Shown: positions 10,742-20,185 of the stretch, in pieces | Position numbering within the stretch: position 1 is the first letter of the stretch | How the letters are laid out: each line of letters starts with the position of its first letter | NCBI GenBank assembly: GCA_020284085.1 | Contig: JACEVL010000098.1 | Coordinates: 1-64,000, forward strand | Origin: Aporrectodea caliginosa | Lineage: Eukaryota; Annelida; Clitellata; Crassiclitellata; Lumbricidae | Direction of reading: 5' to 3' | DNA: 64,000 nt | Notes under the pieces: generated by a model | Databases searched by the model: none | What the model was told of the DNA's origin: nothing | Seen by the model: the letters and a program-made list of their open reading frames with translations, nothing else | Made by a program: the position numbers and the translations under genes

Positions 10742-10781
10742 TATAAAAGACCTTAAAATATGATCTGTTCAAATGCAACGG
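10742..10781 (+). promoter_or_regulatory. Degraded module heading cassette C
   Basis: TATAAAA at 10742, then CTGTTCAAATGCAACGGTTT where good copies have GGTGTTCAAATTC. It is divergent from the module at 10633. Confidence 0.35.
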
Positions 10782-11530
10782 TTTATGTTGAGTATTCTCG
10801 TAAAGCGGCGCATTTTTCATCCACTCATTAATTTTGTTCATTAACGCTCAGGGTTCTTTCCCAATTACATCACCTCACAAGGCGGAAACCGTGACAGTCG
10901 ACAGTTGATAAAATCGATATCCGTGTGTGCAGTGTAATCGTTCATTTAAACACCATTATATATATATATAAGAATCCGCCACTGCAAGTCCATGCCGTAG
11001 TGCCAGCCAGAGCCAGTCCCAAGCCCTTAGAAAGGAAGAGGGCGACGCTAATCATCCTTTTTATAATATAGCTTTGTTAAACAGCAACTAAGAGACAACA
11101 TTGAGTCGCTCGCTGCGGTCTGGGCAGACATAGATTGCCTCTAGGTCAATTCGTGCTCTAACTTTTCACAAAGAGAAATTGATCTAAGTCTTCACTTGAA
11201 ATAATTACTTCTGTAATATCTGACATTAGTTCGAACGACTGGTTGGGTAGAGGATATAAATATTTTCTGACTGTATGAGGGAGATCGCTCTAGAGTTGAG
11301 GAGCAGTATGGTACATGGATGGGATCGAGAATTTAAGATCATTAGTTGCTGAGGGATGGACATTGGACAAGAGTGATGTTGGAGGAGATCCAGGTAGAGC
11401 GGAATGTTTAAGTGGTGAAGAGTTTTGACAGTGCTACAAGGTAGTTGTAGGTGAGCCAAAGATCTTGGGAATTAATTCTTACGAAGATTTTCATTCAACG
11501 GAGACATTAATTTAAGATAGGATTCATTCC
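10760..11530 (+). repeat. Cassette C, S1-like body and block E
   Basis: Landmarks: AACGGTTTATGTTGAG, CATTAATTTTGTTCATTA, CGCCACTGCAAGTCCATG with GGGCGACGCTAATCATC at about 11040-11060 (S1-like), then TTGAGTCGCTCGCTGCGG and TCGAACGACTGGTTGGGTAG of block E. The same succession recurs at 16811, 29395, 49157, 56538 and 59953. I see no coding frame. Confidence 0.55.
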
Positions 11531-11544
11531 TCAATCTTCTCTTT

Positions 11545-11955
11545 TCTATACTGCAGCAGAATGCAGCAACAAGGTCATCTACTTTTGACCCATCAGTATA
11601 GATATGTATATAAGAGTCATATTTAGAAATTAATTCTAAAGCATATTGTTTTAGAAATTCAGGATTATCAGTTTTCTTATTAATACATTTCTTCAGAGTT
11701 AAGTCAACTTCTATTTTTTTGTTACACCAAGGAGGAGTATATAATGGAAGGATGGGCCAATAAATGATGTATTAAGTGAAGAAAAGAAGTCAGTGGTACG
11801 AGTATAGATTGAATGTTCTTTACTATCATATGTCCTGAAAACATTAGTCCAGTGGTTTTCCATGGTTCTTCTAATCTAAAGGGATGAAATTTACTGCCCA
11901 AAAGTTTCAAATGCAATTGCTTTTTATAATATTGAGATTTATATCTATGTACCAA
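11545..11955 (-). pseudogene. Nimb-like RT-RNase H fragment, copy 5
   Basis: On the minus strand the fragment covers the end of the RT region and the start of RNase H. One frame gives LLGSKFHPFRLEEPW, and another gives YIHIYTDGSKVDDLVAAF, which aligns with the IYTDGSKADEVVTAAF region of copy 1. Frameshifts separate the pieces and both ends are truncated. It sits at the E/D boundary. Confidence 0.7.
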
Positions 11956-11980
11956 AATCCTTAAAAGAGGTGTGTAAAAT
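11940..11980 (+). promoter_or_regulatory. Promoter-like module
   Basis: TATATCT-type box, a 16-bp spacer, then AAAAGAGGTGTGTAAAATT followed by AACGGC. The cassette behind it is diverged, probably D-like. Confidence 0.5.
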
Positions 11981-12102
11981 TAACGGCTACAGTTCATTTC
12001 TACATTTTGATAAATTCGATTTTTTAGACTTTCAAAGTCTGTTTTGTGAATATCTTAGAACCCTTTAAATGGACTTCCGATCAACGAGTAATCATTGCTT
12101 CT

Positions 12103-12217
12103 AGTAGTAGTAGTTTCAGTTTGACGACACTGTGTGATAACAAAATCATTAGCGTCGCCCTTCTCTTTAATTCAGCCTTGGGACTGGCACTGTCAGAGTG
12201 CAAACAGTGGCGGAGAT
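12103..12217 (-). mobile_element. Short SINE S1 insertion
   Basis: A roughly 115-bp insertion flanked by the 12-bp target duplication ATCATTGCTTCT (12091-12102 and 12218-12229). On the minus strand it begins CTCCGCCACTGTTTGC and ends in GTCGTCAAAC plus an (ACT)n tail. It lacks a recognisable Pol III box. Confidence 0.85.
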
Positions 12218-12412
12218 ATCATTGCTTCTCGATTCTCTCTTTCCTGACTTTAACGACAGCTTATGACAACAAAGGTCGTTGCAGTCGACAGAAATAATTT
12301 TGGCATATTAGATTTTGTAGACTTTCAAAGTCGGTTTTTGTGAATTATCTTAAAATCCTTGAAATGGACTTCCGATCAGAGAAGTTATCATTGCTTCTTT
12401 TATATCGTGCCT

Positions 12413-12455
12413 TATAAATAGAACAATTAACTCATTAAAAGAGGTGTGCAAAATT
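12413..12455 (+). promoter_or_regulatory. Promoter-like module heading cassette H
   Basis: TATAAATA, a 17-bp spacer, then AAAAGAGGTGTGCAAAATT. Confidence 0.5.
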
Positions 12456-13087
12456 AATGATTAATATCCGTGAACATTCTGTTTATTGTGACGCCCTCTG
12501 CATCCACGCATTATTTTAATGCACTAGCGTTAAAGTTTCTGACGATGTCTTATGGCTGCGATAATTTGGAAATAACATTACAACATGCAATTATAGACAA
12601 ACTCAATAATATTGCAAAATCGCATTAAATCTCGATTTTGCAATATTTTTGAGTTTGTCTATAATTGCATGTTGTAATGTTCATGAACATCTTGAAAAGG
12701 ATTTTTATTCAAAGCTGCCTTCATGTCTCACTGCCTAATGTTGCATCCTTGCCAGATGTGTATATTCATATGTTGCTTAGGAACGGTAGCCATGGCAGCT
12801 GGGTTGGTCGCAAATTGCCAATTAAACACTTTTTCAAAGCTATAGGTAAATCTGATCAAATTGACGCTGCTCGCACAAGTCTTGAATCTGCAGACATTTT
12901 TCTTATCGTTTTCAAAGCATCTGAGGAAATAAGATTTCGTTAAACTGTTGGAATCAATCCAGTCGAATATTTTCTTATAGTATATACCTGATAGAAGAGG
13001 TAGTAGTCGCAAAAGACCATGCCACTGGCAAGATGTTGTTGAATATTGATAAAAGTATGTGTAATGTAATGTCCAATATGAACACCT
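12434..13087 (+). repeat. Cassette H
   Basis: Non-coding unit with ACGCCCTCTGCATCCACGCA, ATGCACTAGCGT and a CAATTATAGACAAACTCAAT landmark shared with 45171-45400 and 61881-62168. A 49-bp inverted duplication (12574-12681) interrupts it. Beyond the hairpin, 12690-12943 has a 92-residue plus-strand frame that I do not recognise and would not call a gene. The cassette ends at the minus module that is split by the piggyBac-like element. Confidence 0.5.
12574..12681. repeat. 49-bp inverted repeat with 10-nt loop
   Basis: Arms at 12574-12622 and 12633-12681 pair with a single mismatch around the loop CATTAAATCT. The left arm is ordinary cassette H sequence and the right arm is its inverted copy. 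The RNA would fold into a long hairpin, but nothing shows that it is a microRNA precursor. Confidence 0.9.
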
Positions 13088-13091
13088 TTAA
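13077..13091 (-). promoter_or_regulatory. Minus module, left half, split by TTAA insertion
   Basis: The reverse motif GAACACCTTTAA is interrupted at its TTAA by the element at 13092-14108. Its TATA half (GGCTATATAG) lies at 14128-14137. Removing the element and one TTAA restores an exact 16-bp spacer. Confidence 0.65.
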
Positions 13092-13462
13092 CCCTCAATG
13101 GTTCCTTGGGGTGCAATCTGCACCCCCTGGCCGTTTCTATGGCTACTCACGTGTTATTATTAAAATTTCAGCAGTTATCTTCTAGGACATTGTAAGTGTA
13201 CCATTTTGTCCTATAGTCATGCATAAAACGATAAAAAAGAGTTGACGTCAATTTTTGCCAGCACAGGTTCATCGGGGGTGCAATTTGCACCCCAAAATTA
13301 TGACGTTGATATAACAAACAAATTCAGGTAATTGGTGCTAATTATTGCAATAATTTGTTATGTTATTATATTTTAGAACACATCCTGATATTAGTTTGAC
13401 CTTTTTAGAAGTCAGCCACAATGTTTTGCTTACATTTCAAGTAGTAGAAAATAAATAACACC

Positions 13463-13678
13463 ATGGCTAGGTATTCCACAGCTGAAGCTCTTCGACTGAT
13501 TATGGAAGATGATACAGCAGTTGATGAAGACAGTGTAGCTGAAGGTGATGCCGATGATAGTGAAGATGGAGATTATTTGCCTGAAGTTGGTACTGCCTCT
13601 GATAACGAAGATCATGTGTCCGAGGAATTCGACGAATCAGAAGATGTCAGTGCGTCTGACGAAGAGCAGGTAGGCTAA
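13463..13678 (+). pseudogene. piggyBac transposase N-terminal region (remnant)
   Basis: A 71-residue frame starting at ATG that is rich in Asp and Glu (MARYSTAEALRLI, then EDDTAVDEDSV and further acidic runs). An acidic N-terminus followed by an Arg/Gly-rich linker is usual in piggyBac-type transposases. The frame stops at 13678. In the next frame it continues as an Arg/Gly-rich linker (TTRGRGRVRAG). The three catalytic aspartates are absent from the whole element. No transposase can be made from it, but a short acidic peptide is formally possible. Confidence 0.7.
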
Positions 13679-13680
13679 AT

Positions 13681-13902
13681 GAACCATCTACTACACGGAC
13701 TACAAGAGGAAGAGGTCGTGTAAGAGCTGGTACTGCAAGAGGAATTACAAGAGGATTCGAAGCAGGACCTGAGATACCAGCTAAAGTGAAGAGGACACAG
13801 GGACGTTGTCATCTGTGCCCGCGCGAGTTTGACAGGAAGACGCGCAAATTCTGCAATAAGTGCTGTAGGCAAGCTTGTCCGGCACACTCTGTCAATATAT
13901 GA
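13681..13902 (+). pseudogene. piggyBac transposase C-terminal cysteine-rich domain (remnant)
   Basis: This plus-strand frame runs through an Arg/Gly-rich linker into CHLCPREFDRKTRKFCNKC and CRQACPAHS before the stop. The spaced Cys/His pattern matches the cysteine-rich, RING/PHD-like DNA-binding tail of piggyBac transposases. It follows the N-terminal remnant directly, so about 400-500 residues of catalytic core were deleted between linker and tail, judged from the family's usual length. A +1 shift separates it from the N-terminal frame. Confidence 0.7.
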
Positions 13903-14112
13903 AATGTACTGTGTGACAAATGTATGTAACTGAACGATTTAGATATGAAATTTGGAGAAATCATTGAACAGTATGTTTATATAAAATACATGTATTCGAT
14001 TACCGGTAGACAGAGCGTATCCTTGATTTATATTATCAAACAAATAGGGGGTGCATTTTGAACCCCAAGGACCTGGAACGAAACTTCCTGACAAGGGCCC
14101 ATTGAGGGTTAA

Positions 14113-14500
14113 AACGTTTCTTATCTGGGCTATATAGTTTTCAAATGTCGTATAAAAATCTATGTACAGAGCGACCCTTCAACTTGTTTCATACGCAATG
14201 TATCTAAAATGAAACTTCAAACTGATAAACCAACCAAAAGAACCACATGATAAATCAGGAAACAAGCGGCGCAGAGAGGCTAAAATCTCGGTAAGAGATG
14301 ACAAGAACAAGAAGCACCCCCAGATAAAACATCACCCAGAGAGCCCAGGAAACATAAAAGAGACGAAAGCAACAAATACGGCATCACGATAACATCAACC
14401 AACGCTCAAGAGCAGAACACCAAATGAAACGATTTTCAGCGAAAAGGCGCTATATAAATAAACATATCGATCCCAATGCCGGCTTTAGGTATCTATAGGC
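14113..14500. other. Spacer after the split H module
   Basis: Contains the orphan TATATAG box at 14131 and then about 350 bp in which I see nothing recognisable. Confidence 0.4.
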
Positions 14501-14720
14501 GATATATTTTTAATTAAGACTTTACTCGAAGCGACCATCGACCAATTTTTTGACTTATTGATAACGGCGCTATGGAAGTCATTGGATTCGGCAAGATTAG
14601 ATAGGTTAGATTAAATTGGATTCAAAAATTTGATTAGATGACTTCGCATTTCAAAAGTTTGCTTATAACTGACCAGCCTCCTATAGATAACAGAACGGTC
14701 TTTGTTTTCACCGCGTCTTT
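14500..14720 (+). repeat. Pre-A spacer
   Basis: Shares TTTAATTAAGACTTTACTCG, GATAACGGCGCTATGGAAGTC and the (AGATT) run with 2310-2500, 19905-20050, 30780-31020 and 39360-39480. It always lies just before cassette A. Confidence 0.55.
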
Positions 14721-14762
14721 TATATAAAGATTTGAATAGCCTTTAAAGAGGTGTTTAAAATC
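14721..14762 (+). promoter_or_regulatory. Promoter-like module heading cassette A
   Basis: TATATAA, a 16-bp spacer, then TAAAGAGGTGTTTAAAATC. CCGCGTCTT precedes the TATA box. Confidence 0.6.
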
Positions 14763-15120
14763 AACGACCTTTTGTGTCCAGCCTCATCTACAGTCACAGA
14801 CGTAGTTTCGTCAGCAGTTTATGAGGACTGGTGTCGCTTTTCTCGTTCTTCGCCAGCGAAAACGGATTTCTTGAAAGACGAGTAACTGAATTATTCATGA
14901 CCCAGAAGAAATGTCTAGAGGACTTTTTTATTCCTCTCTTCGCATTGTTTGGTGAGTTCTTATATTATCTTTTATTTATGAAAACTGAAGTCATTGACGG
15001 ATTTATAGTCCGCATAAACTTTAGTAATAAAGTTCGAATATCCTGAAATTTCGTAGTTCAAATAATTTACCTAGTCTGACTAAATGACTTCAAATCCAAG
15101 AAGCAAATTTGAACGTGACC
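14741..15120 (+). repeat. Cassette A
   Basis: Carries CAGTCACAGACGTAGTTTCG, TCAGCAGTTTATGAGG and CATGACCCAGAAGAAATGT in the same order as other A copies. No shared reading frame. Confidence 0.6.
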
Positions 15121-15127
15121 TCGCGGT

Positions 15128-15170
15128 TTACATAGAAGTAGTACAGCTTTAAAAGAGGTGTTTAAAATTA
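15128..15170 (+). promoter_or_regulatory. Promoter-like module heading a short cassette B
   Basis: A weak TTACATAG box, then AAAAGAGGTGTTTAAAATT at 15151 followed by AACAATTGACATAGGCG. Confidence 0.45.
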
Positions 15171-15449
15171 ACAATTGACATAGGCGAATCGGACATTTAC
15201 ACCGACCAGTGCCTTCGACAGCAGTCACCCGGTCGGCGCTTCGAGGGAGTCATAAACATTCCAGTTACCCTAACAGTGAATCTAAGTAAGAATTGGCGTC
15301 TTGAAAAAGTTGTGCAAATCTTAACGAAATCCTGTATAAGTGGAAGTAATTACGAGAACTGACGCCCTTACTGAGAGACGTGGGTGAATGCTGATTAGAG
15401 GGAGGAGAAAGTTATTGGACCAGACACCGTCCGAATATAATCAATCAAC

Positions 15450-15630
15450 CAGTTGTTACCTCAGTCCCTCAGGACTGGCCTTTTCTCTGTTATTTTCTTT
15501 TGACCAGTTCCGTCAGCGCCTGAAAATCTCTCTTTACCAGTGAAGACACAGGGCCGGGTTGGAAGCGCCTCTGTTTTAGAGTGGCGCTATAATTATAAAT
15601 ACTCGATTACGATTACGATTACGATAATGA
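15450..15630 (+). mobile_element. L2-like LINE 3' end, solo
   Basis: Matches, in plus orientation, the last about 180 bp of the LINE at 24776-25632 on the other strand: CAGTCCCTCAGGACTGG, AATCTCTCTTTACCAGTG, GAGTGGCGCTATAA and an (ATTACG)n tail. Confidence 0.8.
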
Positions 15631-15746
15631 ATCATTGCAAATAATATTACACACTGAAATAAAGTCCACAGAAGCGCAAATCTGCCACGTTTGTTCGTGT
15701 ACCGCTTTTACTTTGTAAACGTCTATTGGATACCTGAAACGCCGAA

Positions 15747-15845
15747 GTTGCCCCAGACCGGATGTTTCGTTAGAACGGATGTTCACCTATACCGGATGCT
15801 CACATAGACCGGTTGTTCCCCCGACCGGAGGTTTCGACCTCATAA
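15747..15845. repeat. About 18-bp minisatellite (AGACCGGATGTT)
   Basis: Five imperfect units of AGACCGGATGTTTC type. The same unit makes up a second array at 48565-48645. Confidence 0.7.
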
Positions 15846-16009
15846 ATCCGAAAGTTTGGGTATCAATCAACCTGTTGTTAATTGGCACCGACTCTTTTTA
15901 ATGGACTAAATTAATATCTAAAAGCAACTTATGGTGAAATTGTTTGCTTTCGATTTCAACGGCCTTTCTGGCCTTAAGATGTCTTTGAACTTATTTTTTC
16001 GATGCAATC

Positions 16010-16050
16010 TTTAAACACCTCTAAAACGCTTATTTCGGATGCTATATATT
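16010..16050 (-). promoter_or_regulatory. Promoter-like module closing cassette J
   Basis: Reverse motif TTTAAACACCTCTAAAACG, exactly 16 bp, then CTATATATT. Its divergent partner (16791) is displaced by two insertions. Confidence 0.6.
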
Positions 16051-16083
16051 TTAAAGCTGAATTTGTGTAGAATATGAATGATG

Positions 16084-16662
16084 TTTATTATTAATCCAAT
16101 ATTTAACGACATCCTATAGCTACAAGGCTGTTGACGTCTTTAAGTTTTTGATGTATTTCAGTTCATTTTATTGTAATGTTCTCATAAGTTTTCTTTTCTT
16201 TCTTTTCTCGTCTTTGATTCCGTTTCTGATAGGATGTTGACGTATTTAAAGTTTCTGACGGATTAAGTTCATTTTCGTATACTGTCTATCATCAGTTTGC
16301 TTTCTCTCTTCTTGGTTTGGATTCCATTTCTGATAGGATGCTGTGACAGGTGATTGTTGTCAATCTCTTATTCATATAAATCATTATATACTGTTTTCTC
16401 GTCAATCTTATTAACAATATTTGAGAGAATATCACATTGATCTATCTAAATTACCATCAAACTATCACTATTACATTTACAGGAGATGCTCAATATTCAT
16501 TATCCATCAGTCATAGTACATACAGATTCAATTAACAATTTCAACATGACAATCAACGTTTCAATATTATTCAATATTGGTTTATGTATTACAAAATTAG
16601 CTCAAAAATGAATCGTATTCATCAACAAACACAAACCAATTTTAAGCAATAACTAAGGACCA
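16084..16662 (-). mobile_element. Nimb-like LINE copy 4, 3' UTR only
   Basis: A 579-bp 5'-truncated insertion flanked by the 10-bp duplication ATGAATGATG (16074-16083 and 16663-16672). It matches the 3' UTR of copy 3 (50107-50675), starting from the same TTATTAATCC tail and GACATCCTATAGCTAC end. Confidence 0.85.
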
Positions 16663-16674
16663 ATGAATGATGGT

Positions 16675-16768
16675 TGGTTGGTTTCCCAGTTTAACGGCAG
16701 CTTATGACAACATTGGCCGTTTCCGCCGACAAAGATTATTTTTGGCATATTACAGCTCTTAAAATCTT
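16675..16768 (-). mobile_element. Short SINE S2 insertion
   Basis: An S2 copy of about 90 bp (minus strand: GAGCTGTAATATGCC, GTCGGCGGAAACGGCC, TTGTCATAAGCTGCCGTTAA) with a 9-bp duplication AATGATGGT (16666-16674 and 16769-16777). It inserted into the flank of Nimb-like copy 4. Confidence 0.75.
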
Positions 16769-16790
16769 AATGATGGTGAACGCAGTACTC

Positions 16791-16832
16791 TTATATCGTA
16801 ACAGAAAGCACCTTAAAAGAGGTGTTAAAATT
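16791..16832 (+). promoter_or_regulatory. Promoter-like module heading cassette C
   Basis: TATATCG, a 15-bp spacer, then AAAAGAGGTGTTAAAATTC. Confidence 0.5.
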
Positions 16833-17690
16833 CAAAAGTTTATGAAAAGCATTGTGGTAGAAAACGGCGTCCGTTGCAACCTCTCGTGTATATTATTCAT
16901 TAGACTTCATAATAATTTGGTAATAACTGCACTTAACATGGGTTAAGCCCTACACTACCTACAGTCGACAGTTGTTAAAAGTCTATTCCGGGGTATTAAG
17001 TGCAAATGTCCTTTTGGAGATCGTTAAAATGCTTTCACAATACCATAATAAATCAAGAGTGCACAATTAAACTCTGCCTCTGCTCTTACACTTGCAATGC
17101 CTGCAGCAATCCTGGATGAAGGAAGAATGCTATGCGAATCATCTTTGTGATGGCAGTGTCATTTAACAGCAAGAAACAATTATATTCATCTTCAAGAATA
17201 CTTTTTGCAAACTTTTGTTATGGGAGATAAAGTTGAGTCGCTTACAACGGTTGCGGCAGACACAGAATGTCTCTAAATCACTGAATGCTTTAACTTTTAC
17301 TCGGAGCATTTGATCTTAGCATCTTGAAATGTTTGCTAATATCTGCCATTTGTTCGAACGATTGATTCGGGGAATTATCGACATTCAGGAGGGACATCGT
17401 TCCATGTTTGAAATGAAGTATGGAATATGGATCAGATAAATTGAGGCAGGTAGTTACTGGGGGATAGGACAACGGTGATGTTGAATGATATCCGGGCTGA
17501 GCGGGATGAGATGGTGGTGAATAGTTTTTCAAGCTAAGCAGGATGGAAGCATTGCTAGGGGTGTTGTTTTGCGAAAAATCTTGGAATTCAATTTTTTACG
17601 GGGATTTTTCAGCCAGTGGAGTCATTTTATGAAAGGATTCACATCGTAACATTCTCGTTTCTAAATTGTTGTTGGCAATATTTATTGCAG
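16811..17690 (+). repeat. Cassette C, S1-like body and block E
   Basis: Landmarks: TCAAAAGTTTATG, CTACAGTCGACAGTTGTTAAA, a decayed S1-like body near 17070-17170, GTTGAGTCGCTTACAACGG, ACTCGGAGCATTTGATCTTAG, TCGAACGATTGATTCGGG and TTTTTCAGCCAGTGGAGTC. The order matches 29395-30170 and 59953-60900. Non-coding. Confidence 0.6.
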
Positions 17691-17737
17691 TTTAGGAAGG
17701 ACACTACTGACATGTAAAGCCGGGCATTTGCTGAATT

Positions 17738-17778
17738 TATATAAATACAGGAACTACCTTAAAAGAGGTGTTGAAATC
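17738..17778 (+). promoter_or_regulatory. Promoter-like module heading cassette D
   Basis: TATATAA, a 16-bp spacer, then AAAAGAGGTGTTGAAATC. AGCAAATGC lies before the TATA box on the reverse strand, as at 35333. Confidence 0.6.
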
Positions 17779-18045
17779 AGCAATTGACCTCGTAACCATT
17801 GTGATAACGGTGGGTCTCCTGTTCCACTCATTAATTTTATGCAATACCGTCCAGTATTTATCGACATCTTTTGACAAAAAAGCCGTTGACGTCGACAGAA
17901 ATTATTTGGAGCAGTTCTCACATTTCCATTGGCGGTAGATCACACTAGATTAAATGAAAACCATACAATTCAAAAGTAAAACTTAATAGACAATGACAAA
18001 ATGGTAACCTGCAAGAAAATGATGTAATAAAGCAATGCTTAGCAA
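17757..18045 (+). repeat. Cassette D
   Basis: Carries CAATTGACCTCGTAACCATT, CCACTCATTAATTTTATGCA and TTTTGACAAAAAAGCCGTTG, then AGCAGTTCTCACATTTCCATT and an (AGATT) run. Paralogues at 30251, 59282 and 60973. Confidence 0.55.
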
Positions 18046-18049
18046 TTTC

Positions 18050-18091
18050 TATATACAGACATGAAGAGCCGTAAGAGAGGGTCGCAAATGC
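18050..18091 (+). promoter_or_regulatory. Degraded module heading cassette F
   Basis: TATATAC, exactly 16 bp, then TAAGAGAGGGTCGCAAATG. The spacing is kept although the motif has drifted. Confidence 0.4.
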
Positions 18092-18300
18092 TACCGGTCA
18101 ACATCCTTAACATTTTGGCTACAGTGGCGCCTCCAGCGGCCAACCATTTATTATATGCATAAGGGTGCAGTATTTAGCGACATCTTGTGGCGACGAAAAT
18201 CGATAATAAACGTAAAAATAATTTATGTCGACATCAACGGCCTTTGATGTCATAAGATGTCGTTAAACTCTGGATACGTTCAACTCCGCCACTACACTTT
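18068..18300 (+). repeat. Cassette F
   Basis: Carries CCGGTCAACATCCTTAAC, CAGTGGCGCCTCCAGCGGCC, CAACCATTTATTATATGCAT and GTATTTAGCGACATCTTGTG. Paralogues at 38133 and 61442. An S1-like body follows (18280-18365). Confidence 0.55.
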
Positions 18301-18644
18301 CGTGCATTAGTGCCAGGCAGAGCCAGTCCTACGACTGGATAAAGGAGGAGGGCGACGCTAATGTATGGAATCAACCACAGATAGGACGCCAAAGGAATTC
18401 AGCCCCAAGGTTTCTCGCAATTAGAGAAAAAGTTCACGGGTCGCAATGGCTTTGCAGAAATAGAACTCAGTTGTTAAATATTTCTACTCACAGGAATTAA
18501 TCTTAATTTAATCTTAGTCTCCTGAAAAGTCTCCAAATGCATGACATTAGTTAGAACGTTCAGATAAATAGAAGATCGGGAAATCTTCGGATTCACGGAA
18601 TGTAGATATAAACATTGACGCTGCAACGTAAAATACAAAGTCCA

Positions 18645-18688
18645 ATTAAACACCTTTAAAACCGTTCCTCTCTAGGCTACATATATTC
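18645..18688 (-). promoter_or_regulatory. Promoter-like module closing an H-type cassette
   Basis: Reverse motif TTAAACACCTTTAAAACCG, 17 bp, then CTACATATAT. Confidence 0.45.
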
Positions 18689-18749
18689 TAAAAAAAGCGT
18701 TCAAATTAATCGGGCGTCGGGTCTCCCAAGATGAATAAATTGATTCGCT

Positions 18750-19170
18750 CGTAACGGTCATGCTAGACCTAAAATGTGGCTAAATTAATTAATACTTTAA
18801 ATAATTAACCAGTTGAATTGATCTTAGTCTCTACAAATATTTTCTATTATCTTAAATTTCTTAACAGTTGGATTGGCAGACGATCGAAGAAATTTCGGAA
18901 CTTAGGAGGGAGATCGTTGCAGAGATGAGGTGCAGTATCATGGTGCATGGATCGCATAGTAAATACAGGATGAGTAATTTGTTGGGGATGGACAAGGTTA
19001 AGGAAAGAGGATGACTGGGCATATGTGGTGTGATTGGATGATGGAGACTTTGTGAAGATACGTAGGATAGTAGCGATGCCTGGAAGTTACAGATTAACGA
19101 AAGACTTTGGAACTGAATGCGTTTGTTGATTTTCAGCCAATGGAGTCAGTCGAGATCGGAGTGATCGGAG
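18750..19170 (+). repeat. Block E'
   Basis: Paralogous to 1830-2240: GGTCATGCTAGACCTAAAATG, GAGGGAGATCGTTGCAGAG, GATGAGTAATTTGTTGGGG, TTTGTGAAGATACGTAGGA and TTTTCAGCCAATGGAGTC. Non-coding. Confidence 0.55.
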
Positions 19171-19442
19171 TGATATATTCGTATTTTCGTTTACATTCCT
19201 TTATTCGTTTATTCATAAACTAACAGGCAAATAACGCTGTAGGTGTACAGTGGCAGTTGACAGTATGGCTACTTATAATTATATTATACCCTATGAGAGG
19301 CACTTTATAAATGTCTGAATACAATACAATACAAAATACAATACAATTATGGATGGGTTAATTAGTATATATGATTTTATATAACATTCTTGGGATAAAG
19401 TTCCTCGAGTCTTTATCGGGGAGGGTAAAATTGTGTTCCCTT

Positions 19443-19730
<288 letters not shown>

Positions 19731-20079
19731 ATAAACGTCAGAAGTTATATAAAGGTTCTCGTTGCATTGGGCAATGGCCACTGAGAACATGAAGCTCATT
19801 GTTCTGGACAGCACTGAACAGAGCGTCGTCTGTCGCTTGTGCTAATATGGTAAAATCCTGATCCTTGTGGCAATATTACAGTTCGTGATTTCGAATTCGC
19901 TTCTCCAGTGGATTAAGATTTCTTAATTAAGACTTAACCATCGACTGAGGTTTTGGACTTTGTTATAATGGAGCTAAAGAAGTCATTAGATTAGAATAGA
20001 TTGGAATAGATTAGATATTATTAGTTGACGATAATTTCCAAAGTAAACTTTGCTGAGTTCAAGCGTTCACTACATTGCG

Positions 20080-20158
20080 AGTATTGTATTGTATTGTATT
20101 GTATTTGAACACTTGTTATAGCGCCCCTACCAGATTTCCCATTCAGAGGCGCTCCAAG
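20080..20158 (-). mobile_element. L2-type SINE/LINE 3' tail
   Basis: (TTGTA)n, then TTGAACACTTGTTATAGCGCC and CATTCAGAGGCGCTC, identical in type to the tail of the T2 SINE at 33503. Confidence 0.7.
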
Positions 20159-20185
20159 AGTAATTGGTGCTTACTTAAATTCGTA

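Larger units (their letters stand above)
13092..14108 (+). mobile_element. Non-autonomous piggyBac-like element
   Basis: A 1017-bp element bounded by TTAA target duplications (13088-13091 and 14109-14112) and 10-bp perfect inverted ends CCCTCAATGG. Near the ends, and once inside, are palindromes of the type GGGGTGCAATTTGCACCCC (near 13109, 13275, 14048). The interior keeps the two ends of a piggyBac transposase gene but not its catalytic core, so it would need a transposase in trans. TTAA specificity and CC(C/T) ends are established hallmarks of the piggyBac superfamily. Confidence 0.85.
15290..16009 (+). repeat. Cassette J with L2 3' insertion
   Basis: Starts with a diverged motif (CTTGAAAAAGTTGTGCAAAT). 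It shares GACGTGGGTGAATGCTGATTAGA with 25650 and 33420, and AAATCTGCCACGTTTGTTCG with 25760 and 33990. It holds an L2 3' fragment (15450-15630) and a minisatellite (15747-15845). It ends at the minus module at 16010. Confidence 0.5.

Noticed and set aside
12665..12943. 92-residue frame beside the hairpin, with a 94-residue frame on the other strand
   Set aside because: I recognise no domain. Both strands are open by chance, and the neighbouring cassette copies have no counterpart.
13660..13680. Splice donor CAGGTAGG at the end of the acidic frame
   Set aside because: It would fit an intron, but the downstream linker starts only a few bases later in another frame and no acceptor is needed. 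A small frameshift is simpler.
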